Shown: in pieces, positions 13,119 to 24,572 of the stretch | How positions within the stretch are numbered: the first letter of the stretch is position 1 | Layout of the letters: every line of letters begins with the position of its first letter | Origin: Myrica gale | Lineage: Eukaryota > Streptophyta > Magnoliopsida > Fagales > Myricaceae | Assembly (NCBI GenBank): GCA_963930655.1 | Contig: OZ005605.1 | Span: forward strand, 20,095,501 to 20,159,500 | Length of the DNA: 64,000 nucleotides | Direction: 5' to 3' | Program-made: the position numbers and the translations under genes | Notes under the pieces: generated by a model | Told to the model about the DNA's origin: nothing | What the model saw: only the letters and a program-made list of their open reading frames with translations | Database searches by the model: none

Positions 13119-13401
13119 AAACACTAGAAGGAGAGTCTGCAATATAAGTAACAACTATTAGTTTATTTCTTCTCCACTTTTTGTTTTTTTAGTACTTTCT
13201 TTTTCTCCATTTATAAGTTTAAAATAACTACTATACGTTCTCTCTGATCGGCATGGAGCATTTGTGGTTTATCGGCCCTTGTGAGTCTCGATGTCCTTTT
13301 ACGACTTAGTTTGCTTAGATCTATAGTTTTTAGTTCTTTTTGTAACTTGTCTTATGGATTCAATATGCAATAAAAGCCTCTAGCATTATTAAAAAAAAAA
13401 T

Positions 13402-13612
13402 AGGAAGTCCCTATAACGTTTGAGAGCAAAACTTTCGGACCCCCAAAATTTTTAAACTAATAAAATAAACTCTTCAAAATTTTCTCTTCCGATCAAATCA
13501 TTATTTTTCACTCCAAATAAAAAATAAAAAATTCATTCAAATGATCACTCTCTTTACTTTTTCACCAATTATAACACCTCAAATTTTAACAATCAAACAC
13601 CACCTAGCATAA
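13402..13612. repeat. AT-rich MITE family member
   Basis: It carries the family core CTTCCGATCAAATCATTATTTTTCACT...TTTTTCACCAATTATAACACCTCAAATTTTAACAATCAAACACC. Similar blocks occur at 14599, 15162, 25102 and 26529. Left edge uncertain. Confidence 0.45.
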
Positions 13613-13763
13613 TCACTGTTTTGATTTCAGACATTCCAATGGGTTCTTAAGAAATGTCACGCTTGACCTTTTAAATGTTAAGCAAGTTGCAAAACAAGAG
13701 ACATGCAAGTATATAGGCTTTTACTCAATCCAAACCACCATATGCATGCTGGTCCGGGGGAAC

Positions 13764-14176
13764 TAGGGCTGAAAACCGGAAATGCGGTCCGGACCGCATT
13801 TCCGGTTTCTTCATATTAAAGGAAAGGACCGGACCGGACCACTTATAAGTGGTCCGGTCCGGTTTTATGAAATGCGGTCCGGTCTGGACCACTTTTTTAA
13901 GTGGTCCAGACCGGATTAATTTTTTTTAAAAAAAATTAAAAATCTCGAACTGACTGGCGACTGCGCAATGCACTGCGCAGTGCACTCTGCACAATGCAGA
14001 GATAAAAATTAAAAAAATTAAAAAAAATTATGAAATGATGTCCGGTCCGGACCGCATTTCATAATTTTGTGACCCGGACCGGACCGCATTGAAAAAAATT
14101 AAAACCGGACCGGACCGTAAATCCGGTCCGGTTTCCTGGTCCGGTCCGGTCTGCGGTCCGATTTTGTTCAGCCCTA
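13764..14176. mobile_element. hAT MITE built from CCGGTCCGG palindromes
   Basis: Inverted ends TAGGGCTGAA and TTCAGCCCTA bound a 413 bp element. Flanks GGGGGAAC (13756-13763) and GGGGAAAC (14177-14184) match 7 of 8, so an 8 bp hAT-type duplication is likely. The interior is packed with GGTCCGGTCC, GCGGTCCGGACCGC and AAGTGGTCC palindromes around an A/T-rich centre with GCACTGCGCAGTGCA. It has no coding content and is non-autonomous. Confidence 0.72.
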
Positions 14177-14598
14177 GGGGAAACATAGCATAGGGAGGAA
14201 AGGGTAAATATCTAATTAATCTACCGAGTGGTATAAGCAAATATCTTATAAAGGTAAATAAAAGTATATAGTATCAAAATATCAGTTCATGATTTTCTGC
14301 GATTTTTTACTCAAAATGAATGTTATAATTGAAATAAAGATAAATATATGTTATATTATTTAATATTATCTATATAAAATTTCAAGCAATCTATATCCTA
14401 TAAGAAGATCTACTTATTATTTTCATTTATTTTCAAATTATATGATGTAATTTTAACTGTAATTGTGAGAACATCCTAATCTCAATGTAACATATACTAC
14501 TTTTTACTTTCATCCTCTCACCGTCAGTAACCACTAACCACCAGGAATGCTCACCTATTCGAATTTCACTTCTATGTGTTGTCCACTTCCATACTTCC

Positions 14599-14776
14599 CA
14601 TCCGTTTGACACTTAAAATTTTAATACAATAAAAAATTATAATATAATCTTTTTCCCTATCAAATCATTACTTTTTACTACAAAAATATAAAAAATTACC
14701 CATCTCTTCAATTTTTCATCAATTCCAATACTTAAAATTTTAACAACCCTAAAATTTTACTTCTCAAACATAGCCT
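14599..14776. repeat. AT-rich MITE family member
   Basis: It runs from CCGTTTGACACTTAAAATTTTAA to TCTCAAACATAGCC, with the family core (TATCAAATCATTACTTTTTACTA, then TTTTTCATCAATTCCAATAC). Non-coding. Confidence 0.5.
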
Positions 14777-15161
14777 TCATACGTTTCGCTTAGCATGTGT
14801 GTTGAATGATTTATGTATTAGGATGATTTTTGACTCTATTATGGGTATGTTTGTTTGTCGAAAGGTTAAAAAAATACTCTCAAAATTTTAAGAATTTTTA
14901 ATTTATTAAAATTTGTAAAATGTAAAGTACGTAGATGTACAAATTATAAATATTAAAATATATTTATTTTACTGAAAATTTTTGGAATACAGTCGTACCC
15001 GTAGTGTCATCTTTGTATTGATTAATTATGTCCTATCAGTACTTAGAAAAAAAAATTATGTCCTGTCAGTAACGATTTTTTCTTGTTTGTACCTCGTAAT
15101 TTTCGAATTGGTGGCGGTCGATCAGGGTGGTTTCGTCCTTTCGCTCATTCCAAATATTAAG

Positions 15162-15350
15162 GCTGCGTTTGCGTCTTAAAATTTTACACATTCTAAAATT
15201 TTAACACAATAGAAAATTATAATATAATCTCTCTCCCATCAAATCACTACTATTCACTACAAAAAATATAAAAAATTACCTCTCTCTCTTCACTTTTTCA
15301 CTAAACTCAATACATAAAATTTTATACACACTAAAATTTTTCAACACAAA
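15162..15350. repeat. AT-rich MITE, right end interrupted by another
   Basis: It starts GGCTGCGTTTGCGTC and carries the family core TCTCTCTCCCATCAAATCAC. The expected CAAACAC-type right end seems to resume after the next element (15550 onward, AAACACACCC), so the neighbouring element probably inserted into this one's terminus. Confidence 0.5.
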
Positions 15351-15549
15351 GGGTATGTTTGAGGGTGAAAATTTTGGGTATTGGGGTTTGGAAAATATTA
15401 TAAAGTAAAGAAATGTTATGGGAGTTGGTGAAAAAGTGAAGAGAGAAAAGATTTTTAATAAATATTATAATAATAAAAAATTATGTGGTGAATTTTTTAG
15501 TAGTAAACCTAAAATTTTGAGCTCAATTAATTGGGGCTCAAACATGCCC
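15351..15549. mobile_element. AT-rich MITE in opposite orientation
   Basis: 199 bp with inverted termini GGGTATGTTTGAG and CTCAAACATGCCC, which differ at one base. Its core is the reverse complement of the adjacent element's core (GGTGAAAAAGTGAAGAGAGAAAAGATT). The pair therefore forms a long AT-rich inverted arrangement just upstream of the H2A gene. Confidence 0.65.
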
Positions 15550-15863
15550 AAACACACCCTATGTATCCTTTCCCGCTTCTCACAAGAGCAAAACAAAACG
15601 CCAGATGTCAATTATATACTTGAATTTGAAAACAGTACCACCATCTGAGCGTCCAATCAATGGAAAACAAACGGCAACAGATTACGATCCGTCTGCTTGA
15701 ATCCCATTGGCTCTCACTTCTCTCTCTTTACCCTATGTAAAGGCCCAACCCAAAGTCTTGATCTCGCAGTGCGACCCGTTGCTTCATTCCTGCAATCGTC
15801 TTCTTTTTCTCCTAGAACCCCGCTGTTGAAGCTTCTTTGATCCCAGAATCCAGTTTTTCCTTA

Positions 15864-16477
15864 ATGGCCGGAAGGGGAAAGTCTCTGGGCTCAGGTACCG
15901 CGAAGAAGGCCACCTCTCGCAGCAGCAAGGCCGGTCTCCAATTCCCCGTTGGCCGTATTGCTCGATTCCTCAAAGCCGGCAAGTACGCCGAGCGGGTTGG
16001 CGCTGGCGCCCCTGTCTACCTGGCCGCGGTCCTTGAGTATCTCGCTGCCGAGGTAAGAGAAACACTCTTTTATTCGACTCCCTCTATTGATTCTGCGCTG
16101 TTTGGTTGCTGAGACGCAGTTGGAAAAAGAAATATATCATGGATTTGAGTTGTTTTCATTCGAATCTCTCCTCTTATCGGTCGCTGAGATTTGGTTTAAG
16201 ATAATATCCCCGTTCTTCTCTTTCGAGGTCCACTGATTTGAAGTGTTGGTGAATGTAGGTATTGGAATTGGCCGGGAACGCAGCGAGGGACAACAAGAAG
16301 ACTCGGATTGTGCCTCGTCACATTCAATTGGCCGTGAGGAACGACGAAGAGCTAGGCAAGCTGCTCGGTTCTGTCACCATCGCCAACGGCGGCGTTTTGC
16401 CTAACATCCACAACCTTCTCTTGCCCAAGAAAACCGGTGCCGGTTCAAAGTCCGCTCCAGCTGATGACGATAACTGA
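15864..16477 (+). CDS. Canonical histone H2A
   Basis: Core nucleosome histone. Two exons, 15864-16052 and 16259-16477, give 135 aa. The order is [30 protein letters not shown], the histone fold ([21 protein letters not shown] / [12 protein letters not shown]), acidic-patch residues, and a tail ending [13 protein letters not shown]. There is no SQ[E/D]F tail, so it is not H2A.X. The L1 and docking regions are H2A-like rather than H2A.Z, and there is no SPKK tail, so it is not H2A.W. Closest in type to Arabidopsis HTA2/HTA10/HTA13. The intron at the AE/VLE point is typical of plant H2A genes. CCAAT boxes near 15651-15660 and ATTGG near 15707 lie upstream. Confidence 0.95.
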
Positions 16478-16892
16478 GCCGAAGCAAAAAAATTATTTTT
16501 GCTTTCCAGGAAATATATTAACAGTCTGGGGCTGTATCGTCAATTCGCTCTAGGGTTTAGATTCCCTGTATTTTCGTCAATTAAATATATGAATTTAGAT
16601 TAGTAAATGGTATTATAGCAATGCGACTGATCGTTTTGGCGTTGGGCTTGCATAAATTAGCGTTGCAATGTCTGTCTTACAAAAATACCCTTCGAGATTT
16701 TGTATCTTACATCACACAAGTTATAATATTGGACCATTAAAATAGATCGTCGAGACAATTTCAAGACTGTAATTGCGAGAAAAAGAGTAATTATAAGACA
16801 ATTATATCCCTTACAGATTCTTCCACAACCAATTTAATGAAGGCAATCTCGTGCCAACAAAAGAAGCAAAAACAAGAATGCAAATGACAAAT
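16478..16892. other. Convergent intergenic spacer
   Basis: About 415 bp between the stop of H2A (plus) and the stop of the DUF1218 gene (minus). It holds the two 3' UTRs and nothing else recognisable. The convergent arrangement leaves little room, so the transcripts may overlap. Confidence 0.5.
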
Positions 16893-17623
16893 TTAAGCAG
16901 GGGGTGGAGGATGGGTTGCAGGACCTCCGTGAGGGTTTCTTTGCCGGTTCTTCTCATCTTTGGCTGCGGCTACGGCAGAGACATAATAGGCCACCGTGAC
17001 CAGTCCGTGGACAAAACATACTATCCCTCCTATGGATAGCAGGCGATTGTGTGCTATTCCACACGATTTTCTTGATCTTGAATTCGCCCATGTTCCGATG
17101 ATTAGCATCGTGAATCCAACAATCAATGTAATCCTGATGTGTCACAAAGGGTTAACTTAACAAATTTTGTGCTTAGAAAAAAACTTAGACAAATTTGGTA
17201 AGGCTGATTAATGTTATGGACACCTACCAAGAGAAAATGAAGGACCCAACGGCTAATTGCTTGTTAGCTGTGGCTTTTTCGTAGTCTTCCCTGGACCAAA
17301 TGCAAATGCACCCCCCGAGCAAGTTGGCAATAGTATGAGCAAGGGCCAGAAGTACGGCTGCAGCCAACCCTAGCTTGAAAGCCTGATAGCTTGGGTCTCT
17401 GCACTCAAATATCCACACCCGCAAATGTTTGACCTGTGGGAGAAAGAAAATGCAAGAGGGGGGAACATGAAGCTTCGAACAAGATGTGAGTATATATACG
17501 ATTTTGATCTTATAGTCACGGTACCTTATTCTGAGCGATTTCAGCCTCAATGCCTAGTATCCCGGCAACAACGTCCATGACCATGATCAAGATGCAGACA
17601 AGAAAGCCTACGTTTTTCGGCAT
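16893..17623 (-). CDS. DUF1218 four-helix membrane protein (VCC/DESIGUAL type)
   Basis: Three exons, 17525-17623, 17228-17433 and 16893-17133, give 181 aa with GT-AG borders and matching phase. The order is MPKNVGFLVCILIMVMDVVAGILGIEAEIAQNK (membrane segment 1), a short extracytosolic part with CRDPSY, segment 2 (GLAAAVLLALAHTIANLLGGCICI), segment 3 (VGSFIFSWITLIVGFTMLIIGTWANSRSRK), and segment 4 near FVHGLVTVAYYVSAVAAA, then a Pro-rich tail ending THPPPPA. Conserved Cys residues are those of DUF1218. Its start and central motifs match Arabidopsis VCC/DESIGUAL proteins, ER membrane proteins implicated in vascular and leaf-margin patterning. Which paralogue it represents cannot be told. A TATA-like ATAAATATAT lies about 110 bp upstream (17731-17743). 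Confidence 0.9.
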
Positions 17624-18479
17624 TTTTCTCTTTGGAGGTTCAGAGCCTTAATAGAGAGTAGAGACGATTTTAGTCTTTAGAGAGGTAGAGGATGGGGGAA
17701 GTTCTTATAGGCAACTTCCCTTTCCTCACGAGGATATATTTATGAGCTCTTTATGTGCCGAATAAAGTAGGGCCAGGCATGCAAAGTAATAACATATATG
17801 AGAGAGATTAGATGTGTTATTTGGGTAAAAGCGTCTTTTAACTCTACATTTTTCTCTTTATTCTTCTTTTGCCTCACCTTTTCTTTTTAAAGTTGGATTC
17901 CTTTCATGGGAGAGAAGGAAAGCAGGGTATCACCAGCAGGGGGGGGGGGGGGGGGAGAGACATTCTTAGATGGCCTAGATGTATCATGCATATCTGGACA
18001 GCTGATAAGATTCAACCGACTCATTCCTTCAACATTTATCCCAAATCAGCTGGTTTTTTATATGTATTATTTTCTTCCTAAAGTATTGGGTCATGACTAA
18101 ACTATCTTATCTTGTTTTGAGGTTTCTTTTACAATTGGTAAATTATAGGCAATTCTATAATTAACATAATAAATGAATTGTGTTCATCATGAACTTTTTG
18201 AGAGATCATGATTCTTTTTAATTTATTTTTGCGCACGCATTGACGCGTTTAAGAGTTTCTTCCTCATGCAGCGCTCAAGGAGTTGAATTGTTTTTCTCTC
18301 ATGGAGCATTCTTCAATGAAGTATCCTGTAATTCCCAATAAGGAATTGAGTAAGAGATGACCTTCTAAAAATAAAATTTCTTCTTGTATTTCTATTTTTT
18401 ATTTTTATTTTGAAGGGAGGGTGATTTGGACAAGTCATCAACATAATATTTGCCACCGAATAAAACTTATTAGAAGGGA
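17624..18479. other. Intergenic; poly-G run
   Basis: Upstream flank of the DUF1218 gene. It contains an uninterrupted run of about 16 G at 17940-17955. No gene or clear element is recognisable. Confidence 0.4.
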
Positions 18480-21365
18480 GGCGCAAAAAATCGAAACTGA
18501 ACCGGTTCTGCCCAAACCGATGAGAAATAACTCACCGAAATGGCCGGTCATGTGAAGCCAGTATAGTCCGGTCCGGTCCTTGTTTCATACATAGAAATAC
18601 CGGTGCCGGACCGGAGTATACTGCTCCAGACCGGTCCGATCCAGTTATAAAAAAAACACACACACACGTGACACGTTCGCGCACCCCCTCCTCTCTCACA
18701 AATTCAAAAAAAAAACCCTAACCCCCCCTTCGGTTTTGTGCAGCGCCCCTGAGCCCCCCCCGCGCGGCCTGCCCAACCCAGCCCGCCCCCACTTAGCTCC
18801 CGATTCACATGGCCTTTCCCTCTTAGCACACTGCCTCACTTCCCCAGTGACCCAGTCCCTCTCAACTCCTCCAATGCGGACGACTCTCGACTCACTCCCT
18901 CTCAGCTCCCCTCATCCACTGGCGACCGACCAGATTTGCCAGGGTCGAAACCATCGATCACTCCAACCACTCTCGCTCTCAGCCTCTCTTTCTCTCTCGG
19001 GTTCTCTCTCTCTCTCTCCGTCGCCCACCAGCCACCTGGTCAGATCAGCCTCTCTCCCTCTTCTCTCAGCTAACTAGGGTTTGAATTGATTTGTTAGAGC
19101 TTGAATTGAATTGTATTGCGAATTTGTTAGGGTTTAAATTGAATTGTGAATTTGTTATGATTTTTCTTGAATTGAATTGAATTGTAAATTGTGAATTGTA
19201 TGCAAACATTATACGCTCTCAGCCTTTCTTAGTTGTTTTGCTACATGATGTATGTGATATTTATGATTGTTAAATGATTTTGGGCAAGAAAAATTGCTGC
19301 TTTTTACAGTGGCTATATGGTTGTGTTTTATTACAATCAGTTTGCATTTCGGTTTTTTATGCGAATGTCTGTTTTTGTGTAGAGGAAGATGAAATAGATT
19401 ATAAGTCAAAATTTGTTATTGTTTCATTATAATTTTTTGGCTGTCTATACGATGTAAAAATGATCTCACTATGCTTCACATTTAGCGTGTTTCTCTTTAT
19501 GTTTCTTAGATGTTCTTCGCCTGTTAAAATTGTGTTATTGTAGTTCTTTCTTGCTTGACTGTTGTATGCATTATGTTCATGGAATATCTTGGATGGTTTA
19601 TGTGGTTTATCAAACTTTTCACAGATGTAGGTTGACATGTATTAATTATACTTTTTAGTTTGTTTATTTTGTTGTTTGTCATGACTTGTAATAGCGTAGT
19701 GTAATTAGTAATTAGTTCCAGTAACATTTCACTTTGATATTTTTATTTTGGATTTTCTTTATTTTGGAATTTCTATTTGGTTGTTGATTTAGAATTCTTT
19801 AATTAGTAACCTAGTAATTAGTATAGTAGTATTATTTAAATGTATGATTTAGAGTAGTGGCGGAACCAGGATTATAAGTCAACCACGGCGAACATTTTAA
19901 AGTGAAATGACTAAATTTTCTTTTCATATGTCATGCTAAAAACTGTCTAGTAATTACAAAATAAAAAATTAAAGACTAAAAATATTGAAAATATTGAAAT
20001 ACACATATCGTATTATGTACTGCGACTGAGAGTGAGCAATTGGATCCAACGTTTCTGCATCTTCTGAAAATTGTCTCCGCTGCACAAGCATTCACCAATT
20101 CTTTTTAAGTTTTTGGAGAAGTCATTTGGTTGTTTCCAGGAGTATTACTATTAATTGTCTTAGCAACCTTTTCATCAAGGTTACCATACCATTCCAAAAG
20201 TTCAAGAAAATTGTCCTTCGTCAATGAACCATCGGACTCGTCATGACCATGAAATTAAACAAATTTATAGATTTGTGGCATATGTTAGGTTGTTTGTGAT
20301 GGAATCTTTTGTAATTAACATTTTCTATCAATGATATTATAAAATTGGTCTTAAAAAAAATTAAAAGTATGACTTATTCTTAGACGTTGACCAAAATAAA
20401 TATTTGTGTTTCAATTAATGACTTTGATATAAGAAGCCACTATTTGTATATGGAAAGACTACCTTAACATGAAAACAAAAACTCAAAACAAAACGCAATG
20501 GAATCAGTTCTTACATAATAATCAAATAATTTCTCCCAAATTATTAATTGTTTAAGATATATAGCTAAATCAATCAAGTATAACGAACCATCTAAAATTA
20601 AAGAGAGAATTTGCAACTATTCTTAGACATTGACAAAAAGAAAGATGCTGGTGAAAAATTAAAATGCAATAATTCTAGAATTATAAAAGCTGAGAAAGAC
20701 ACGAATAAAATTATAGATGGTTAAAAAAATGAAACAGTGTGTTTCTGGCTTCAGCAGCGTGAAATAAAATCTGAGAGAGAGGGCTGAGAGATCAAATGCA
20801 TGATTTTGAGGCCTGAGGGTGAGAAAAATAAAACAATGCATGCAACGTGTTGTTTTAATTTTTTTTCTTGTACAATGTCTGTGAGTTTGGGCTAAAAATT
20901 AAAAGTCTGGTTCGGACTGAACAACTTATTTATTCAGACTAGAGGAAGCTTCATTTGGCCTGGGCCTTGGGCTCAACCATGGCGGGCCTAGGCCAACTTA
21001 TTTATAAAAAAATAAAATACATGTAAAATATTATTTTGGGCGGAGCCAACCATGGCGGCCGCCATGGTTCGCCATAGCTTGGTTCCGCCTACGATTTAGA
21101 GTTCTTTTAAGCTTGTGGTAGAAGCAGGGTCACAATTGTGTCATAATATTGTTGAGATCATATCCCAAATTGGTTGCTAAAAAACACTACAAAATTCATA
21201 TAAAGAAGCCCAGAAAATGATTCAAAAAAGCCCAAAAAAGAACAAAAAACATCCCTTAAAAAAAGGCTCAAACCCTGGGACCCAAACTGGACCGATTGAT
21301 ACCCTCTGGGTGAATCCGTTTATACCGGTTCAGACCGGACCGAACTTGACCGAACCGGCTAATGG
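18480..21365. mobile_element. Degenerate CCGGTC-rich element, probably hAT-derived, interrupted
   Basis: Both ends are rich in CCGGTCCGG/ACCGGACCG words (18490-18650 and 21320-21360), like the hAT MITE at 13.8 kb. After the left end comes AAACCCTAACCCC and a CT-rich and proline-codon-rich stretch (18720-19080), then a TTGAATTGAATTG region. This is a common layout of the 5' end of plant hAT elements, but no transposase is left. The hAT element at 19854-21092 sits inside. No clean terminal inverted repeats or target duplication could be fixed, so the limits are estimates. Confidence 0.35.
19854..21092 (-). mobile_element. hAT element with DUF4371/TTF-type transposase remnant
   Basis: 1.24 kb element with ends GTAGTGGCGGAACCA and TTGGTTCCGCCTAC (inverted, one gap). 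The 8 bp GATTTAGA flanks it on both sides (19846-19853 and 21093-21100). On the minus strand, about 20245-20050 translates to a stretch including LTKDNFLELLEWYGNLDEK and, further on, TPGNNQMTSP and KELVNACAAETIF. This resembles the DUF4371 part of ZMYM1/TTF-type hAT transposases; an in-frame stop follows SPKT and the rest of the transposase is missing. The element is therefore a non-autonomous deletion derivative. Confidence 0.75.
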
Positions 21366-21600
21366 AAACCCCTATATTTTATAAAAAAATCCGGAAGGCG
21401 TGGTTTATGTGGGCAAGACACGTGTCGTCGAAGACGTTGGTGAATTCTAGAAGCAGCCCGAACGCTTCTGGGCTAACGATCCTAGAAACGACCATTTCTA
21501 TACGAAAGCCGATGGGGAAAGAGGGGTACCAATTAGAAGGATACAAGTCTAGAGGCATCGTCTATTCCTTTCAATTTCAGTCTGTGACTTTGGCCGTAAT
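21366..21600 (+). promoter_or_regulatory. HSA32 promoter/leader with heat-shock-element-like repeats
   Basis: TTCTAGAA at 21445-21452 is a perfect TTCnnGAA unit, followed by GAACGCTTC at 21460-21468 and a TTTCTATACGAA further on, all within 160 bp of the start codon. A TATA-like TATATTTTATAAAA is near 21371-21384. HSA32 genes are known to be heat-induced through heat-shock factors, which is why these words were weighed. Exact transcription start is unknown, so the elements could lie in the leader. Confidence 0.4.
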
Positions 21601-24572
21601 ATGTCGCTTTACTGGTGGAAGAGCTTCGCCGAGGACGAGGACCGCCCCGAGAAGCCTCGCCGCTATGGAGTCACCGAGATGAGAGGCCCCCATTTCTCTC
21701 TCTTAAGCCAAAACGTTCTTGAGGTAACCCCTCCTTTTTACCTTATGGTTATCAGTTTTCGTTGGTCCTGATCGTAGTCATATAACTTCTTTTTTCTTTG
21801 GGAGGGGAAGGAGGGGGGGGGGGTTGATTGCTGGGAAAATGTAGGGAGAAGATACTGAGCTACAGTTACAGACTCTTGTGTTTCCTCAATGTCCAATGAC
21901 TACAACCTATAATCCCTAATGTTATTATTTAGTAATAGTGGTATCGACGGTGTACGTGAAAGGAAAAAATGGACAATATAGTTAGAGAATTTATCTCTAC
22001 AAACTTGGCAATTGAGGCGAAGGTAACAGCGTAGATTGCGAACCGATGTTATAGACGCTTAGGTGATAAATACCACTACTATTTGTCCAGGAAGCGCTAT
22101 GTAAGTTCATTCTTTGGATTCGACAATTTTTCCGGTTTTTTATTTTTTTGGTTAATTGGGTTTCCTAATCGTTATAGTTGCAAATATCATGTTCTGCAGG
22201 ATATTTTTGCGTCCATGGGACAGTTTGTTGATGGACTGAAGTTCTCTGGAGGTTCTTATAGCCTGATGCCAAAGACTTTCATCAGAGAAGTTACTGACTT
22301 GGCTCACCAACATAATATATACGTTAGCACGGGTGACTGGGCTGAACACTTGCTTCGCAAAGGTCCCACAGCTTTCAAAGAGTATGTGGAGGTGAGGCCG
22401 GTGAGAGTATTTACATTATAAGTTGTTCTCTTTGATAGAGCACTAATTTAGTGTCCTGTCATGGTCTCTTTAGGAGTGCAAGCAATTGGGGTTTGATGCA
22501 GTTGAGCTGAATGTGGGATCACTCGGCCTTCCTGAAGAAACTCTTCTAAGATTTGTGCGCTTGATTAAGAGTGTCGGTCTTAAAGCCAATCCTCAATTTG
22601 CAGTGAAGTTTAATCAGTCTGACATTCCTGTTGGTGGTGATAAAGCATTTGGAGCTTATATTGCCCCAAGACCTCGATCATCCGGTGTGTAGTCCTTTGG
22701 ATGAGCTGTTCATTAGAAATATTTCCCACAGGTTTTATCATCGTTATCTATCAGCTTCTATGGATTACGTGTCGTGTGTAAAGAATGATGAACTGTGAAT
22801 ATCATGTTTGAGAATGAAGTTGATGAACAAAGGTCATAGATTTATATGGAGATTTTTACTGTTGTTCAATAAATATGTGGCCTGGGGTAAAATTAGTGCA
22901 GTTCAAATCCCTATCGCATAGCTTCTTGTATTTAAAGTGCCGTGAAGTGTGTTAATTCAATAAAGCATAATCTAGGTTGATAGGTAGTTTTCCAGAGGGG
23001 TGTTTCTGAGGACATGGTAAACCTATGGAATCCTTCCTTAGAAAGAAAAAGGAAAAAGGGGAATGTTTGTTGTCACGCCTGGACCAGAAAAATGGAACAC
23101 ACATTTGCATTCATGGTTTGGTATTGTTCAAAGTACATGCAGTAAAACCTATTTGGATTTTATATTGGTTTACAATTAAGAAAGTAATGGTTATGCTGAT
23201 AAGGTTGGCATCAAACAACTGCTTTCTTAACGTGCATTAAAATGTATAAGGTTTTTCAGTCAATGCAGCTTGGGAATGGCCTACTTTGATGCTATTGAGA
23301 TAGGTCTTTAACACCCTTTGTGTCTTTTGCCAAAGCATGTGATTATAAACAAAAAGGTTGCTGTGTCTTTATCTTAGCATGAGGCTAATGCCTTATGATA
23401 GACACCATTCCTTTCATGGTTGCAGAGTCAAGATGTCAACTATGCTTCGTTTGGAGGTCTTCTGCATGTTTACTTTGTATGTTGTTAGTTTGAAATGTTG
23501 GTTCAGCGGTTGAAAGGAAAAAGTCTGCGTATAGTCATTTTATTCTTACTGTATGTACCATATTCTGTCCAACCACGTTAGATTAACACTAGACTTTCAT
23601 AGACAGGATACCGATATAGTATGCTTCTGGGACATAAAGACCCCAAATGGAAATAGCATGCGTGGTTCTTTATTATTGCTATATACTACTCTGGCCAGGA
23701 TATAAATATCCGGAAGTAGGTATGTGTATAGGTGTTGCGTCCTTCAAACCCACTTGCTAGACTGTTTCCTTTTTGCTTGGTGGGTTTTGAACAGCATGGA
23801 AACAGGTTACAGTATCCCAGGAGGGACTATAACAAATCCGGGTATTTGGAGCTATGAAGGTCACACCGGCCCCCGGATGCACATATTGTGTTTCCTAGCT
23901 TGTGCTTTTTGGCATTGTATGTGTTGAGATCCAGATAAATCTTTTATGATGAACGCACAAGAAAACCTTCTTTGGATTTACCGAAGATTTTTGGAATTCA
24001 TTTATTTCTTTCAGGACTGGCTTTTTTTGGGTTTAGCGCATTTAATGGTGTCAAATGAGCTAACAATAGGCTTCATGTAACTTTTTAGAGAAAAGAACTG
24101 CTTGTGGAATCATCTCTATGCTTTTAACACTGAACTTTTTCTTTGCTTATACAGAATACGTTGAAGATGTGGATCTTCTGATCAGACGGGCTGAGAGATG
24201 TTTAGAAGCTGGAGCAGATATGATAATGATTGACGCCGATGATGTCTGCAAGCATGCTGATTCTCTAAGATCAGACATAATCGCTAAGGTCATTGGGCGT
24301 CTTGGTCTTGAGAGCACCATGTTTGAAGCATCAAACCCCAGAGCAACTGAGTGGTTTATTAAGCAGTATGGATCCAGGGTATGATACTCCTCTCTTCACG
24401 ACTGGATTTCGGATCTTGTGTTGCATTTTCTAACATCCTTGCTGATGCCCTCTACTTCCAGGTGAACCTCTTTGTGGATCATTCGCAGGTGATGGATCTG
24501 GAATGTCTCCGTGGAAGCAACCTGGGTAAAAATCATGCATCTGTCCTTGGATCCTCGTATTTTCTGTTCTGA
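21601..24572 (+). CDS. HSA32: HSA32, heat-stress-associated 32 kDa protein
   Basis: Plant member of the phosphosulfolactate synthase (ComA) TIM-barrel family; in Arabidopsis and rice it is required for long-lasting acquired thermotolerance and acts with HSP101. Its enzymatic activity in plants is unsettled. Five exons, 21601-21723, 22200-22391, 22474-22684, 24155-24378 and 24462-24572, give 286 aa, close to the family length. Landmarks: [108 protein letters not shown], and C-terminal SSYFLF. All splice phases agree. Intron 3 is about 1.47 kb. It looks intact. Confidence 0.94.

Noticed and set aside
18736-19077. 113-codon Pro/Ser/Leu-rich frame
   Set aside because: It is a CT-rich low-complexity stretch inside a degenerate transposon; the frame exists because CT repeats lack stops.
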